Assembly (NCBI RefSeq): GCF_002214625.1
Contig: NZ_CP015994.1
Span: 310,001-374,000 of the forward strand
Reading direction: 5' to 3'
DNA: 64,000 nt
Source of the DNA: Anaplasma ovis str. Haibei
Lineage (GTDB): Bacteria; Pseudomonadota; Alphaproteobacteria; Rickettsiales; Anaplasmataceae
A model generated the notes under the pieces. The model was not told where the DNA came from. It worked only from the letters and a program-made list of their open reading frames with translations, and searched no databases. Numbering within the stretch: position 1 is the stretch's first letter; every line of letters starts with the position of its first letter. This document shows, in pieces, positions 54,052 to 64,000 of this stretch. The position numbers and the translations under genes were made by a program.

Positions 54052-54545
54052 TTCACAACATTACAAACAAACCTGGCATTGGGGTGAGATGCCATAGCAC
54101 CGCTTGTCCACGAAAGCCAGCCATAGGTACAGCACTTTAGTGGAAAAATGTGCGCTTTTCAATATGTGATCAAGCCACATCTGCACGCTGCACACATGAC
54201 CATTGATGACTTTGCTTGTAAATTGTGCAAACGACCCCAAACCGTCTTAGCCGCGAGGGCTGACACCCGATTCGATATATCACGGGCATGCACCGTATTT
54301 GACTGTGTGCGATGCATGCCAACTTCATGGAGCCAAGAATTGCTGTGTGCTTTCACCAGGGCAACTAGCGCACGCACCATCGAACCTTGCGGTTATGACA
54401 AACTCAGCGCACCCTAAATGCTTGTATTTTCATTGAATTGTCCAAAGTAACATGCTCTATATTGCGTAAAATAGCTGCTTGCATTCCACGTAGTGCAGAG
54501 GTAGGAGTTTCTTTGTTTAAACTTGCTTGTCAGAGATTACAAATG
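54052..54545. other. Intergenic region, no gene seen
   Basis: About 490 bp between tsaC and the tandem repeat. Short frames occur on both strands, without family features or coding bias. Promoters for tsaC (minus) should lie at its left side. Confidence 0.4.
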
Positions 54546-54711
54546 CCTCCCAATCAGTGGAATCAGCCTCCCAATCAGTGGAATCAGCCTCCCAATCAGT
54601 GGAATCAGCCTCCCAATCCGCGAATTAGCCTCCCAATCAGTGGAATCAGCCTCCCAATCAGTGGAATCAGCCTCCCAATCAGTGGAATCAGCCTCCCAAT
54701 CCGCGAATTAA
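54546..54711 (+). repeat. Two-level tandem repeat, (3 x 21 bp + 20 bp) x 2
   Basis: A 21-bp unit starting CCTCCCAATCAGTGGAATC is repeated three times (54546-54608), followed by a 20-bp variant CCTCCCAATCCGCGAATTAG (54609-54628); this 83-bp block is then repeated once (54629-54711). Copies are exact. The frame through it would encode PPNQWNQ or similar repeats, but no reliable gene contains it. There are no unique spacers. Confidence 0.95.
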
Positions 54712-54778
54712 TTAGCCGTGCTATACACGTTCGGTTGCTGTAACACTCTGCTAACTTTTGTCTCAGGGGTACACCCCG

Positions 54779-55138
54779 TAATAGATCATTGGACAAAAGA
54801 TACTTTTGGATTCGTGCGCTGCCACGGCCTGGTGGGGTGCGTTCTACTAGTGTGTTGTACGCCCGCTATGGTATCATTGCTGCTGCAATGCGGAGTGTGT
54901 ATGATAGTTCTCGGGCTTAGTGGGGGTGCAGGTTCGGGTAAAAGCACGGTGGCTTCTGAGCATAATAGATCATTGGACAAAAGATACTTTTGGATTCGTG
55001 CGCTGCCACGGCCTGGTGGGGTGCGTTCTACTAGTGTGTTGTACGCCCGCTATGGTATCATTGCTGCTGCAATGCGGAGTGTGTATGATAGTTCTCGGGC
55101 TCAGTGGGGGTGCAGGTTCGGGTAAGAGCACGGTGGCT
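54779..55138 (+). repeat. 176-bp direct duplication across the coaE start
   Basis: 54779-54954 and 54963-55138 are nearly identical, period 184 bp, with 8 bp between them. They cover ~122 bp of upstream sequence plus the first ~54 bp of coaE. Only two differences are visible (GGGCTTAG/GGGCTCAG and GGTAAAAG/GGTAAGAG). Confidence 0.95.
54901..54954 (+). pseudogene. coaE: Truncated copy of the coaE 5' end
   Basis: The duplicated block includes ATG 54901 and the first 18 codons of coaE (MIVLGLSGGAGSGKSTVA), then leaves the gene frame at SEHNRS. The P-loop is therefore copied without the rest of the enzyme. Its upstream region is the same as that of the real gene, so it may be translated into a short peptide. 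Confidence 0.9.
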
Positions 55139-55774
55139 GCCATGTTTGTGCGATCTTGCTGTGCTGCTGTTTTTGATGCCGACAAAATTGTGCATAGCAT
55201 GTATTCCGGTGATTCTATGATAATCGGCTTGGTGGCTGAGCATTTCCCAGATTGCATATGCAACGGAGTGGTTTCTCGGGAAAAGCTGTCCAGGCATTTT
55301 TTTTCTTATGGCCCGCTATGGCGGAAATTTCAGACCATTGTGCACTCTATTGTGTTGAAGAAACAATGTAAATTCATTCTGGAGCAGAGTAGAATAGGGC
55401 GCGATTATGCGGTGTTGGATGTTCCTCTGCTGCTGGAGGCAGGGTTCTGGCGATATTGTGACTTCGTCATAAATGTTGATGTTAGCAAGTCCCTACAATG
55501 GTATAGGCTGAGCCAACGCGGCCTTTCTGAGCAGGAGATAGAGTTTCTACTCTCTTTGCAAATGTCGCGCGAAAGCAGGCGTCACTTCGCAGATTTTTAT
55601 GTAAATTGCGGTGAGCGCAAAGGAGAGGTACTGAAGAGCGTGCTGCGAATCGTGGGAAGCTTAAATGCTGGTCGGCACCGTTGCCAAATTGCTAGGAAGA
55701 AACTTGTTTCGGTTCGCAACACGCTGGACCGACGCACGCCTGTAGTGGCTTTAACCAATATTGACTTGTGCTAG
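55085..55774 (+). CDS. coaE: Dephospho-CoA kinase
   Basis: The 229-residue product has P-loop GLSGGAGSGKSTVAAMF, the substrate-binding FDADKIVHSMYS, LDVPLLLEAGFWRYCDFVINVD and the lid region RGLSEQEIEFLLSLQM. It phosphorylates dephospho-CoA in the last step of coenzyme A synthesis. ATG 55085 is the family start; the open frame up to 54920 comes from the duplicated upstream block and is not homologous. The C-terminal ~30 residues are basic and poorly conserved. Confidence 0.95.
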   Translation: MIVLGLSGGAGSGKSTVAAMFVRSCCAAVFDADKIVHSMYSGDSMIIGLVAEHFPDCICNGVVSREKLSRHFFSYGPLWRKFQTIVHSIVLKKQCKFILEQSRIGRDYAVLDVPLLLEAGFWRYCDFVINVDVSKSLQWYRLSQRGLSEQEIEFLLSLQMSRESRRHFADFYVNCGERKGEVLKSVLRIVGSLNAGRHRCQIARKKLVSVRNTLDRRTPVVALTNIDLC

Positions 55775-55818
55775 TGATTTTCTGATTGTGGACACTGAGC
55801 TTCCTGCGTAACTGTAGC

Positions 55819-58347
<2,529 letters not shown>

Positions 58348-58434
58348 AAGCTCTGAATAGCGATTGGCACTCGCGTGTGTATTGCAGGCACTAGCTGTTT
58401 GGAGCATCTAGTCAGGTTTAGGATGGGACAGGCT

Positions 58435-59076
58435 TCAGGCATTCTTGTTCGTCCTCAGTAGGATATAAAACGCGCCTTTCCCCCCGTGTGCGGGGATTGC
58501 CTGCCTGTAGTAGAGCACCATGTCGACTATGGAGTCTGACTGCAACCATCTATGCAAATTGCTCTTTAGGCTGTTATTACCAGAATTTTTACTTCCCCAT
58601 CCCGTTATAACACGTATGCATCTGTCTCCAGATTGAAAGCTGCTCTTTACACACTCTATCAGCTCTTCACATGCGGAGGCTTCGCTGTATCCGTGCAGAT
58701 CTATTACCTTATCTATTGGGTATTTTCCCTTGTCAACTCTGGCCTTGGTTCTGGCGTCTATGCCGGACAGCAACCCCGATTCCTCTGTACAAGCGTACAG
58801 GCTCGGTGATGAGCGACGCCCCTGTACCTGAGTCTCAACTACGGCGCAAACACTCCCACGTAGAGTTGAGGCTGAGCTTTCCGTTCTTCGAGCGAACGTC
58901 CGCTTCCCATTGCCACCTACGCAGCCAAAAGGCCCGCTAGGCCCGTTCGTATCTGTTAGCTTCCTACCAGCAGCGACCCTTTTCTTACCCTCAGTGATAG
59001 GGCGAGCAAGCTTGGCAACGCTCCGCCACCATATATCATCACCTGGCCCGGAATCATCCGACTCACGCTCATCCAT
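58435..59076 (-). CDS. Smr domain protein
   Basis: A 213-residue protein with a C-terminal Smr domain: VIDLHGYSEASACEEL (DLHG motif), CIRVITGWGSKNSG and AIPAHGGKGAFYILLR (GKG). Smr domains are nicking endonucleases or RNA-processing modules in proteins of this size. The N-terminal part (DDIWWRSVAKLARPITE) matches short alphaproteobacterial Smr proteins, supporting ATG 59076 over 59130. The middle ~100 residues are low-complexity. It follows rpoZ on the same strand. Confidence 0.88.
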   Translation of the reverse strand: MDERESDDSGPGDDIWWRSVAKLARPITEGKKRVAAGRKLTDTNGPSGPFGCVGGNGKRTFARRTESSASTLRGSVCAVVETQVQGRRSSPSLYACTEESGLLSGIDARTKARVDKGKYPIDKVIDLHGYSEASACEELIECVKSSFQSGDRCIRVITGWGSKNSGNNSLKSNLHRWLQSDSIVDMVLYYRQAIPAHGGKGAFYILLRTNKNA

Positions 59077-59178
59077 AACAGGCACCACACTCTCCGCAAA
59101 CACCCTGCGCAATTGGCAAATAGGCAGCAACCCAACTGGCCGTACTGGCTGCCAAATATGGCGTTCCCCATTAAAGCC

Positions 59179-59565
59179 CTACTCACCCCCTCCTGAGAAA
59201 AATTTCTCCTGATCAAGAAATGCAGCGGCACTGGGATCTTTCTCCCTAAAGCCCTTGCCCACTTCCTGGCCAGGTGCGCTCCTAGGAGCGGCTTGGCTAC
59301 TGCGTGCAGCCGCAATTTCCCGTGCGTTAGTAAACTCCTCAAGGTATTTTCTACACCTATTTACTGCCAGCCTAAAGACGGCAGCGAGATCTAACTGTTC
59401 GTCCACTATTTCGCGCAACGCAACCACCGTGTTCTTGTCTCCCTTACGTGCAACTGCAGTGCACGCTCCAGAGCTTAGCTCATGCGCCCTCTGGCTGGCC
59501 AAGATCACCAGCCTGAATCTGTTACTATCGTAGCAAGAGAAATACCCAGAATCACCTTCCCGCAT
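59179..59565 (-). CDS. rpoZ: DNA-directed RNA polymerase subunit omega
   Basis: The 128-residue product has the omega core [20 protein letters not shown] and [19 protein letters not shown], which wraps the beta' C-terminus and helps polymerase assembly. The tail is long and Ala/Arg-rich, as in other Rickettsiales. It is the middle gene of the minus-strand group HTH regulator - rpoZ - Smr, though 370 bp separate it from the regulator. Confidence 0.93.
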   Translation of the reverse strand: MREGDSGYFSCYDSNRFRLVILASQRAHELSSGACTAVARKGDKNTVVALREIVDEQLDLAAVFRLAVNRCRKYLEEFTNAREIAAARSSQAAPRSAPGQEVGKGFREKDPSAAAFLDQEKFFSGGGE

Positions 59566-59935
59566 TCTATACCATAAACTGTAAAAAACCCCGCCAAATT
59601 ATACGGACCCATAGCATGCATTGCAACACAATACCTTGTCCTATAAGCGCTCGTAGACGGCATGAGAGTGGCAATCGCTGCCATGCGCTGCGTGCCAAGC
59701 GTGCCAGAGTAGTACAGCCTCAGGCCGCCCAGCTGTAACCAGTTTAAAACTAACTTGGGGTGTTGTATTTGAGAGTTTTGTGATAATGTGTCTCCGCAAC
59801 ATTAGGTGACATTCGGCATAACACAGCGCACCGCGGCGAGGTGTGGTCTATACGTGCATGGTGTGCAGCTGGGTTTTAGATTCAAAAGATGGTGCAACAA
59901 CGCCGAGCAAGGGGTGCTCCGCGCGCATTCCCAGA
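59566..59935. other. Intergenic region upstream of rpoZ
   Basis: These 370 bp contain no supported gene. TGGCA/TGCCA arms with a 5-base loop lie near 59670-59685. The region should carry the rpoZ promoter on the minus strand; a structured RNA is possible but none is recognised. Confidence 0.35.
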
Positions 59936-60271
59936 TTAGTAGTCGTCTTTTGACAGTACTATAAGATTTATTGCGTCCAAGTTGTCTGCAGCCTGTTCTT
60001 CCATGTTTGAGAGCCCGGTCTTTCTCATTGAGACTGAAAGTTCTATTTTGCAGTGTAATCTGAGCAGAAATACCAAAAGCCTTTCTAGTGAAAAACCCGC
60101 AGCTTTGCCGTTGATGATTTGAGAGACTTTTGGCTGATCCACACCGAGCACCTTAGCTGCCGCTATCTGGTTCCACTGACTTTTGTGTATTATTTCCTTT
60201 ATTATGCCCAAGATTTGAGGCTTTATCTTTTGTCCACTGTGTGCATGCTTTTCTGTCATAGAGCTCTCCAT
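59936..60271 (-). CDS. Small helix-turn-helix (XRE/HigA-like) transcriptional regulator
   Basis: A 111-residue protein with a clear XRE-type HTH: WNQIAAAKVLGVDQPKVSQI followed by INGKAAGFSLERLLVFLLRL (residues ~31-75). This pattern is that of HTH_37/HigA-antitoxin-like proteins. No toxin gene is adjacent, so it is more likely a free regulator. Small DNA-binding regulators of this size (for example EcxR/ApxR) are known in Anaplasmataceae, but I cannot tell whether this is one. The start is Met1 or Met5. It is divergent from leuS. Confidence 0.82.
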   Translation of the reverse strand: MESSMTEKHAHSGQKIKPQILGIIKEIIHKSQWNQIAAAKVLGVDQPKVSQIINGKAAGFSLERLLVFLLRLHCKIELSVSMRKTGLSNMEEQAADNLDAINLIVLSKDDY

Positions 60272-60658
60272 CCGGTATATGGAATTTATATCTTTTTGCG
60301 ACTACATTTTATGCAACGAAAGGCATACCAACAGCCGATCCGATGCTTATCTAATAACGCTGTGATTATAGCTTACGTAGAATGGTATCATATTTATATA
60401 CAATTGATTAATTTTCTAATAAAGCATAGGTCAAACTTGTTGCGTCAGGCAAATCAGCCTCTGCTTAGGGTTGTGATTCTTATGACAGTTATATACTAAC
60501 AGTGCACACACTTATGCATGGCAAATATGCATTCCGGTGTAGGGTTTGTATGCTATGGTTGCATATTTTTATGTGTTAGGTTGTGGTGTACTTAGTAGGC
60601 ATAACGTTTATAATCTGAACGGCATGTTAATTTGTCAGCGGGTTGGAATTTATTTGGT
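60272..60658. promoter_or_regulatory. AT-rich divergent promoter region, HTH regulator and leuS
   Basis: About 387 bp, notably A+T-rich around 60380-60430. A perfect -10 TATAAT lies at 60609-60614, 45 bp before leuS, without a good -35 at the normal spacing. The HTH regulator may control itself from here. No gene is visible. Confidence 0.4.
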
Positions 60659-63133
60659 ATGAGTTATAACTTCAAGCTTGTAGAGCAAGAAATACAAGGA
60701 CGGTGGGATTTTAAAATTGCGGGGAATAATGGAATAAACTGCTATGTTTTAGGGATGTTTCCTTACCCCTCTGGAAATATCCATATGGGGCACATACGCA
60801 ACTACACAATTGGTGATGTAATAGCCAGGTACAAACGTGCGCACGGGTTTAAAGTTCTGCACCCCATAGGATGGGACGCTTTTGGGCTTCCCGCAGAGAA
60901 TGCTGCGCTGTCATATGGAATTAACCCTGCTGTATGGACTGAGAGCAATATAGAGTCTATGCGCAAACAATTGAAGTCTATTGGAATCTCGTACAATTGG
61001 GATAGGGAGATTGCCACCTGCAAGGAAGACTATTACAAGCACGAACAGGCATTTTTTCTCGATTTCTTGCAGCACGGTCTCGCCTACAGGAAAGAATCTT
61101 GGGTAAATTGGGATCCTGTAGATAACACAGTGCTAGCTAACGAGCAGGTTGTAGACGGCAGAGGTTGGCGATCTGGTGCCAAAGTCGAGCGTAGGAAATT
61201 GTCTCAATGGTTTCTAAAAATTACCGATTTTGCTGACAGCCTGCTCAACGGACTAAAAACTCTTGATGGCTGGCCGGAGAAGGTCAAACTAATGCAAGAG
61301 CGGTGGATAGGCAAGACCGAAGGGGTTGTGCTTGAGTTCACAACCAGCTGTGGACAGAAGCTGGAAGTGTTTTCCACCATGCCACATATGCTGTTCGGGG
61401 CGTCATTCTGCGCAGTATCGGCCGAGCATCCTATATTGCAGCATATTACTGATAAGGCCTTTTCCGAACGTGTGCGCGGCATTATTGAGCGTTCAGGTGA
61501 TGATGAAAAACAGAAAATCGGTGTGGATACCGGGCTTTTCGCAATGCACCCACTTTTGGACCGCAAACTGCCAATTTATGCTGCAAACTATGTGCTATCA
61601 GAATACGGTACCGGTGCGGTTTTTGGATGTCCTGCGCATGATCAGCGAGATTTTGAATTTGCGGTTGCGCACGGCCTTGGCATATATCAGGTAGTGTTTC
61701 CTGATGATGGTGTGCATTATGATTTGCAGAAAGAGGCTTATTCCGGTGATGGCACGTATAAGAACTCTGAATTTCTGAACGGCCTCAGAGTCGGCGAGGC
61801 TAGGAGTGCCATGGTACAGAAATTAGAGTCTATGGGTGGCTGTAGGCGGGTTACGAACTACCGTCTGCACGACTGGGGCATATCCAGGCAGCGCTATTGG
61901 GGGTGTCCTATTCCGGTGGTGCACTGCGAGCAGTGTGGTATAGTGCCGGTGGATAAGCGGGACCTACCTATATCTTTACCCAAGGAGATAGATTTCTCAA
62001 AGGGGGGGAACCCTCTTGATCATCACCCCACATGGAAGCATGTGCAATGTCCGAAATGCCAAGCGGGTGCCCAACGCGAGACGGATACTTTTGATACCTT
62101 TTTCGAGTCATCCTGGTACTTTGCAGCGTTTTGTAGCGAGGGGGGAGGGGTCAACGCAGCTGATTGCAACAAGTTGCTACCTGTGGACTATTACATAGGT
62201 GGAATAGAGCATGCTGTACTTCATCTTCTTTATGCGAGATTTTTCTGCAGGGCGCTTAAGAAGTGTGGATATCTGGAAGTTGAAGAGCCTTTTCGCAATT
62301 TGATTACGCAGGGCATGGTTTGCCACTCTGTGTATAGAGATGCTTCGGGGAATTATCTGTTTCCTGAGGATGCACAACGCATGATCCTCGATGGTGAGAC
62401 CGTACAGCGCGGGAAAGTTGAAAAGATGAGCAAGTCAAAGAAAAATGTTGTGGATCCCAGCAACATCATAGAGAAGTACGGAGCCGATACTGTAAGACTG
62501 TTCATGCTGTCTGACACCCCGCCTGAGCGCGATATTGAGTGGTCAGATGTTGGAGTAGAGGGTGCATGGAGGTATTTAGAGCGGTTATGGAAACTGTTTG
62601 AGGACAACAATTCCATAAGTGCGGATTTCGATACTACCGGTGTAGAGGGCAAAGACCGTACCTATCTATCTGGCGTACACAAAATTCTTCGGGGCTTAAG
62701 TGCGGATATGGAGTACTGCAGGCTCAACTGTGCGGTTGCCAAATTCAGGGAGATGAGTAACACAATTTTTGAAATGGTAAAATGTGGTGTGAGCCAACCA
62801 GTTATTAACGAATCGGCATGCATTTTGCTCAGGGTGATGGAACCATTTATCCCACATATAGCCGAAAAGTTGTGGGAGCGCATAGGAGGTGCGGGCATGT
62901 TGTGTAATAGGCAGTGGCCGTCTGTGCGGGAGGATTTGTTGACGGAAGATCTCGTCACGATTGCGGTGCAGGTGAATGGCAAGCTGTGTAGCACACTCAG
63001 GGTAAGCACCCAGTGTGACGGTGAGGGGGTAAAAGCGGAGGCGTTGAAGGTTGCGCAGCGCAAGCTTGGTGATAAGGAGGTGCGCAACATTTACTTTGTG
63101 CCTGGTAGAGTTGTGAATATTGTAACAAAATAA
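60659..63133 (+). CDS. leuS: Leucyl-tRNA synthetase
   Basis: An 824-residue class I synthetase. The N-terminus [17 protein letters not shown] precedes the HIGH-type [40 protein letters not shown] is the KMSKS loop; the editing domain ([39 protein letters not shown]) sits between them and [17 protein letters not shown] marks its end. CX2C pairs in VHCEQCGI and VQCPKCQAG form a zinc-binding module. It charges tRNALeu. ATG 60659 is the family start; an in-frame TTG at 60632 is not needed. Confidence 0.97.
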   Translation: MSYNFKLVEQEIQGRWDFKIAGNNGINCYVLGMFPYPSGNIHMGHIRNYTIGDVIARYKRAHGFKVLHPIGWDAFGLPAENAALSYGINPAVWTESNIESMRKQLKSIGISYNWDREIATCKEDYYKHEQAFFLDFLQHGLAYRKESWVNWDPVDNTVLANEQVVDGRGWRSGAKVERRKLSQWFLKITDFADSLLNGLKTLDGWPEKVKLMQERWIGKTEGVVLEFTTSCGQKLEVFSTMPHMLFGASFCAVSAEHPILQHITDKAFSERVRGIIERSGDDEKQKIGVDTGLFAMHPLLDRKLPIYAANYVLSEYGTGAVFGCPAHDQRDFEFAVAHGLGIYQVVFPDDGVHYDLQKEAYSGDGTYKNSEFLNGLRVGEARSAMVQKLESMGGCRRVTNYRLHDWGISRQRYWGCPIPVVHCEQCGIVPVDKRDLPISLPKEIDFSKGGNPLDHHPTWKHVQCPKCQAGAQRETDTFDTFFESSWYFAAFCSEGGGVNAADCNKLLPVDYYIGGIEHAVLHLLYARFFCRALKKCGYLEVEEPFRNLITQGMVCHSVYRDASGNYLFPEDAQRMILDGETVQRGKVEKMSKSKKNVVDPSNIIEKYGADTVRLFMLSDTPPERDIEWSDVGVEGAWRYLERLWKLFEDNNSISADFDTTGVEGKDRTYLSGVHKILRGLSADMEYCRLNCAVAKFREMSNTIFEMVKCGVSQPVINESACILLRVMEPFIPHIAEKLWERIGGAGMLCNRQWPSVREDLLTEDLVTIAVQVNGKLCSTLRVSTQCDGEGVKAEALKVAQRKLGDKEVRNIYFVPGRVVNIVTK

Positions 63134-63207
63134 ACGCGCACTAGTTTATGCATGTCAACTCCTCAGCTATGTTTTTGTACAAGGTTTCAAATCATAAAGA
63201 GCGGCGT

Positions 63208-63223
63208 ACCCGCACGTGCGGGT
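63208..63223. other. 16-bp perfect palindrome downstream of leuS
   Basis: ACCCGCACGTGCGGGT is self-complementary. It lies between the leuS stop and the leuS fragment, and could be a hairpin (tiny loop) or a dimer-binding site. No T run follows. Confidence 0.5.
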
Positions 63224-63240
63224 GTAACGTGGATGCAGCA

Positions 63241-63327
63241 AAGGTTGTGCAGCGCAAGCTCGGTGATAAGGAAGTGCGCAACATTTACTTTGTGCCTGGT
63301 AGGGTTGTGAATGTTGTAACAAAATAA
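63241..63327 (+). pseudogene. leuS: leuS 3' fragment
   Basis: 87 bp matching 63047-63133, offset 194 bp, same orientation, ending at the same stop codon (ACAAAATAA). It covers the codons for the C-terminal [20 protein letters not shown] and after. About five substitutions and no indels are seen. It cannot be translated from its own start. Confidence 0.92.
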
Positions 63328-63528
63328 AAACATACCAAATTTTCCGTATAGCCCATGCACGCCGATCCCAAGCCATATTTGCGGTATGCGGTGTCTACAT
63401 ATGTAAGATCTCCTGTCTCATGTGTTATTCGCGTGCTTGGTGGCTAGTTGCGACATGGCGGCGGTGTGCGGTATTGTGCCTCCAGGGATACGTGTTAGAA
63501 TGTGACAACTTTTTGGTTGGGTTTTTAT
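63328..63528. other. Intergenic region upstream of the TatD gene
   Basis: About 200 bp without a gene; the promoter for the TatD gene should be here. Confidence 0.3.
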
Positions 63529-64000
63529 GTGATCGTAGATTCACACTGCCATCTCAATTACTTTGATGATTCCACAATACAAGACGTAGTAGACCGGGCG
63601 ACAGATGCCGGTGTGGCGCTTATGCAGACTGTTTGCACTACGCTGAGTGAATTCCCAACACTGCTGAAGATTTCTAATAACCATAAGCAGGTGTATGCAT
63701 CAGTGGGGGTGCATCCTTGTAACTCGGTTGAGGGGGAATTGGCTTCAGTTGAGGATTTAATTGAGTTGGCAAAGGGAGAGAAGGTTATTGGGTTGGGGGA
63801 AACCGGGCTTGACTTTTACAAGTACAAAGAGGACGGCGCGGACCGCCAGGAGAAAAATTTTGTGGCCCACATTTCCGCGGCGAGGGAGTCAGGTTTGCCG
63901 GTAATAATTCATTCTAGAAATGCCGATGCAAAAATGGCGGACATTTGTGCTTCTGAGATGAAGTTGGGGGCATTTAAAGGTGTTATGCATTGCTTTGCCT
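63529..64000 (+). CDS. TatD family metal-dependent hydrolase, 3' end beyond window
   Basis: 157 residues are visible from GTG 63529. IVDSHCHLNYF carries the metal-binding HxH, VYASVGVHPCNSVEG and VIGLGETGLDFYKYKED carry the second shell and catalytic Glu, LPVIIHSRNADAKMADI the next His, and GVMHCFA the fourth metal-binding His. TatD proteins are 3'-5' exonucleases/deoxyribonucleases of the amidohydrolase fold, and many members are metG- or holB-linked; here holB lies 10 kb away. The window ends before the C-terminal part. Confidence 0.93.
   Translation, partial: MIVDSHCHLNYFDDSTIQDVVDRATDAGVALMQTVCTTLSEFPTLLKISNNHKQVYASVGVHPCNSVEGELASVEDLIELAKGEKVIGLGETGLDFYKYKEDGADRQEKNFVAHISAARESGLPVIIHSRNADAKMADICASEMKLGAFKGVMHCFA

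Noticed and set aside
54546-54711. Regular 20-21 bp repeats as a CRISPR array
   Set aside because: Units follow each other directly with no unique spacers, and no cas gene is near.
54438-54743. Frame encoding PPNQWNQ repeats as a repeat protein gene
   Set aside because: The frame changes register after the 20-bp unit, has no family features on either side and no supported start; it is better explained by the DNA repeat.
54920-55084. 55-residue N-terminal extension of CoaE
   Set aside because: It comes from the duplicated upstream block; CoaE proteins start directly before the P-loop.

Overview
The gene set, its close packing and the many single-copy housekeeping genes point to an obligate intracellular alphaproteobacterium of the order Rickettsiales. 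The best fit is Anaplasma, close to A. marginale; this assignment is an inference from protein recognition and moderate GC content, not from a database match. Supporting signs are isolated relatives of gene transfer agent (GTA) structural genes, a retained division penicillin-binding protein, a malonyl-CoA decarboxylase next to gatB, large unclassified membrane proteins, and expanded intergenic DNA carrying copies of gene ends.

Layout. 1-5.8 kb (minus strand): the N-terminal 1089 residues of a large unclassified membrane protein, then birA, a glutathione S-transferase and a stand-alone DsbD-N-like periplasmic protein. 6-12.4 kb (mostly plus): an FbpC-type ABC ATPase, tatA, recR, znuA (minus) divergent from znuC, ubiB and an MFS carrier. 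12.4-17.6 kb (minus): miaB and two GTA tail genes (gp15-like and gp13-like). 17.9-25.4 kb: sucA, then a GTA-type HK97 capsid gene and dapA bracketed by two ~350-405 bp direct repeats that carry pieces of sucA, then a HIT protein and an unclassified 416-residue protein. 25.8-35.6 kb: mutS, nadE, hemB, a PBP/FtsI and an AddB-like protein. 35.7-41.5 kb: four tandem ProP-like MFS genes, three with a G10-G11 tract just before the stop. 41.5-50.5 kb: a 560-bp copy of part of nadE, ssb, mcd, gatB, tRNA-Asp, fabI, dnaA, an unclassified protein and nadD. 50.7-64 kb: pdxJ, an A/C-biased noncoding block, an HU/IHF-like gene, holB-tsaC, a repeat region and partial duplication in front of coaE, thiC, a 3 x 267-bp repeat block, an Smr-domain gene, rpoZ, a small HTH regulator, leuS with a copied 3' end behind it, and the start of a TatD-family gene.

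The genes mostly serve core functions: replication and repair (dnaA, holB, ssb, mutS, recR, addB-like, HU), translation (leuS, gatB, tRNA-Asp, miaB, tsaC), cofactors (thiC, pdxJ, nadD, nadE, hemB, coaE, birA), central and fatty-acid metabolism (sucA, fabI, mcd) and envelope or transport (PBP, tatA, ABC and MFS proteins). The most notable non-routine features are (i) homopolymeric G tracts in the tandem MFS genes whose length decides which C-terminal tail is made, (ii) at least five independent copies of gene fragments placed in intergenic DNA (sucA twice, nadE, coaE, leuS), (iii) higher-order intergenic tandem repeats, (iv) dispersed GTA capsid and tail genes, and (v) a NadE whose glutaminase domain seems to have lost its catalytic residues.
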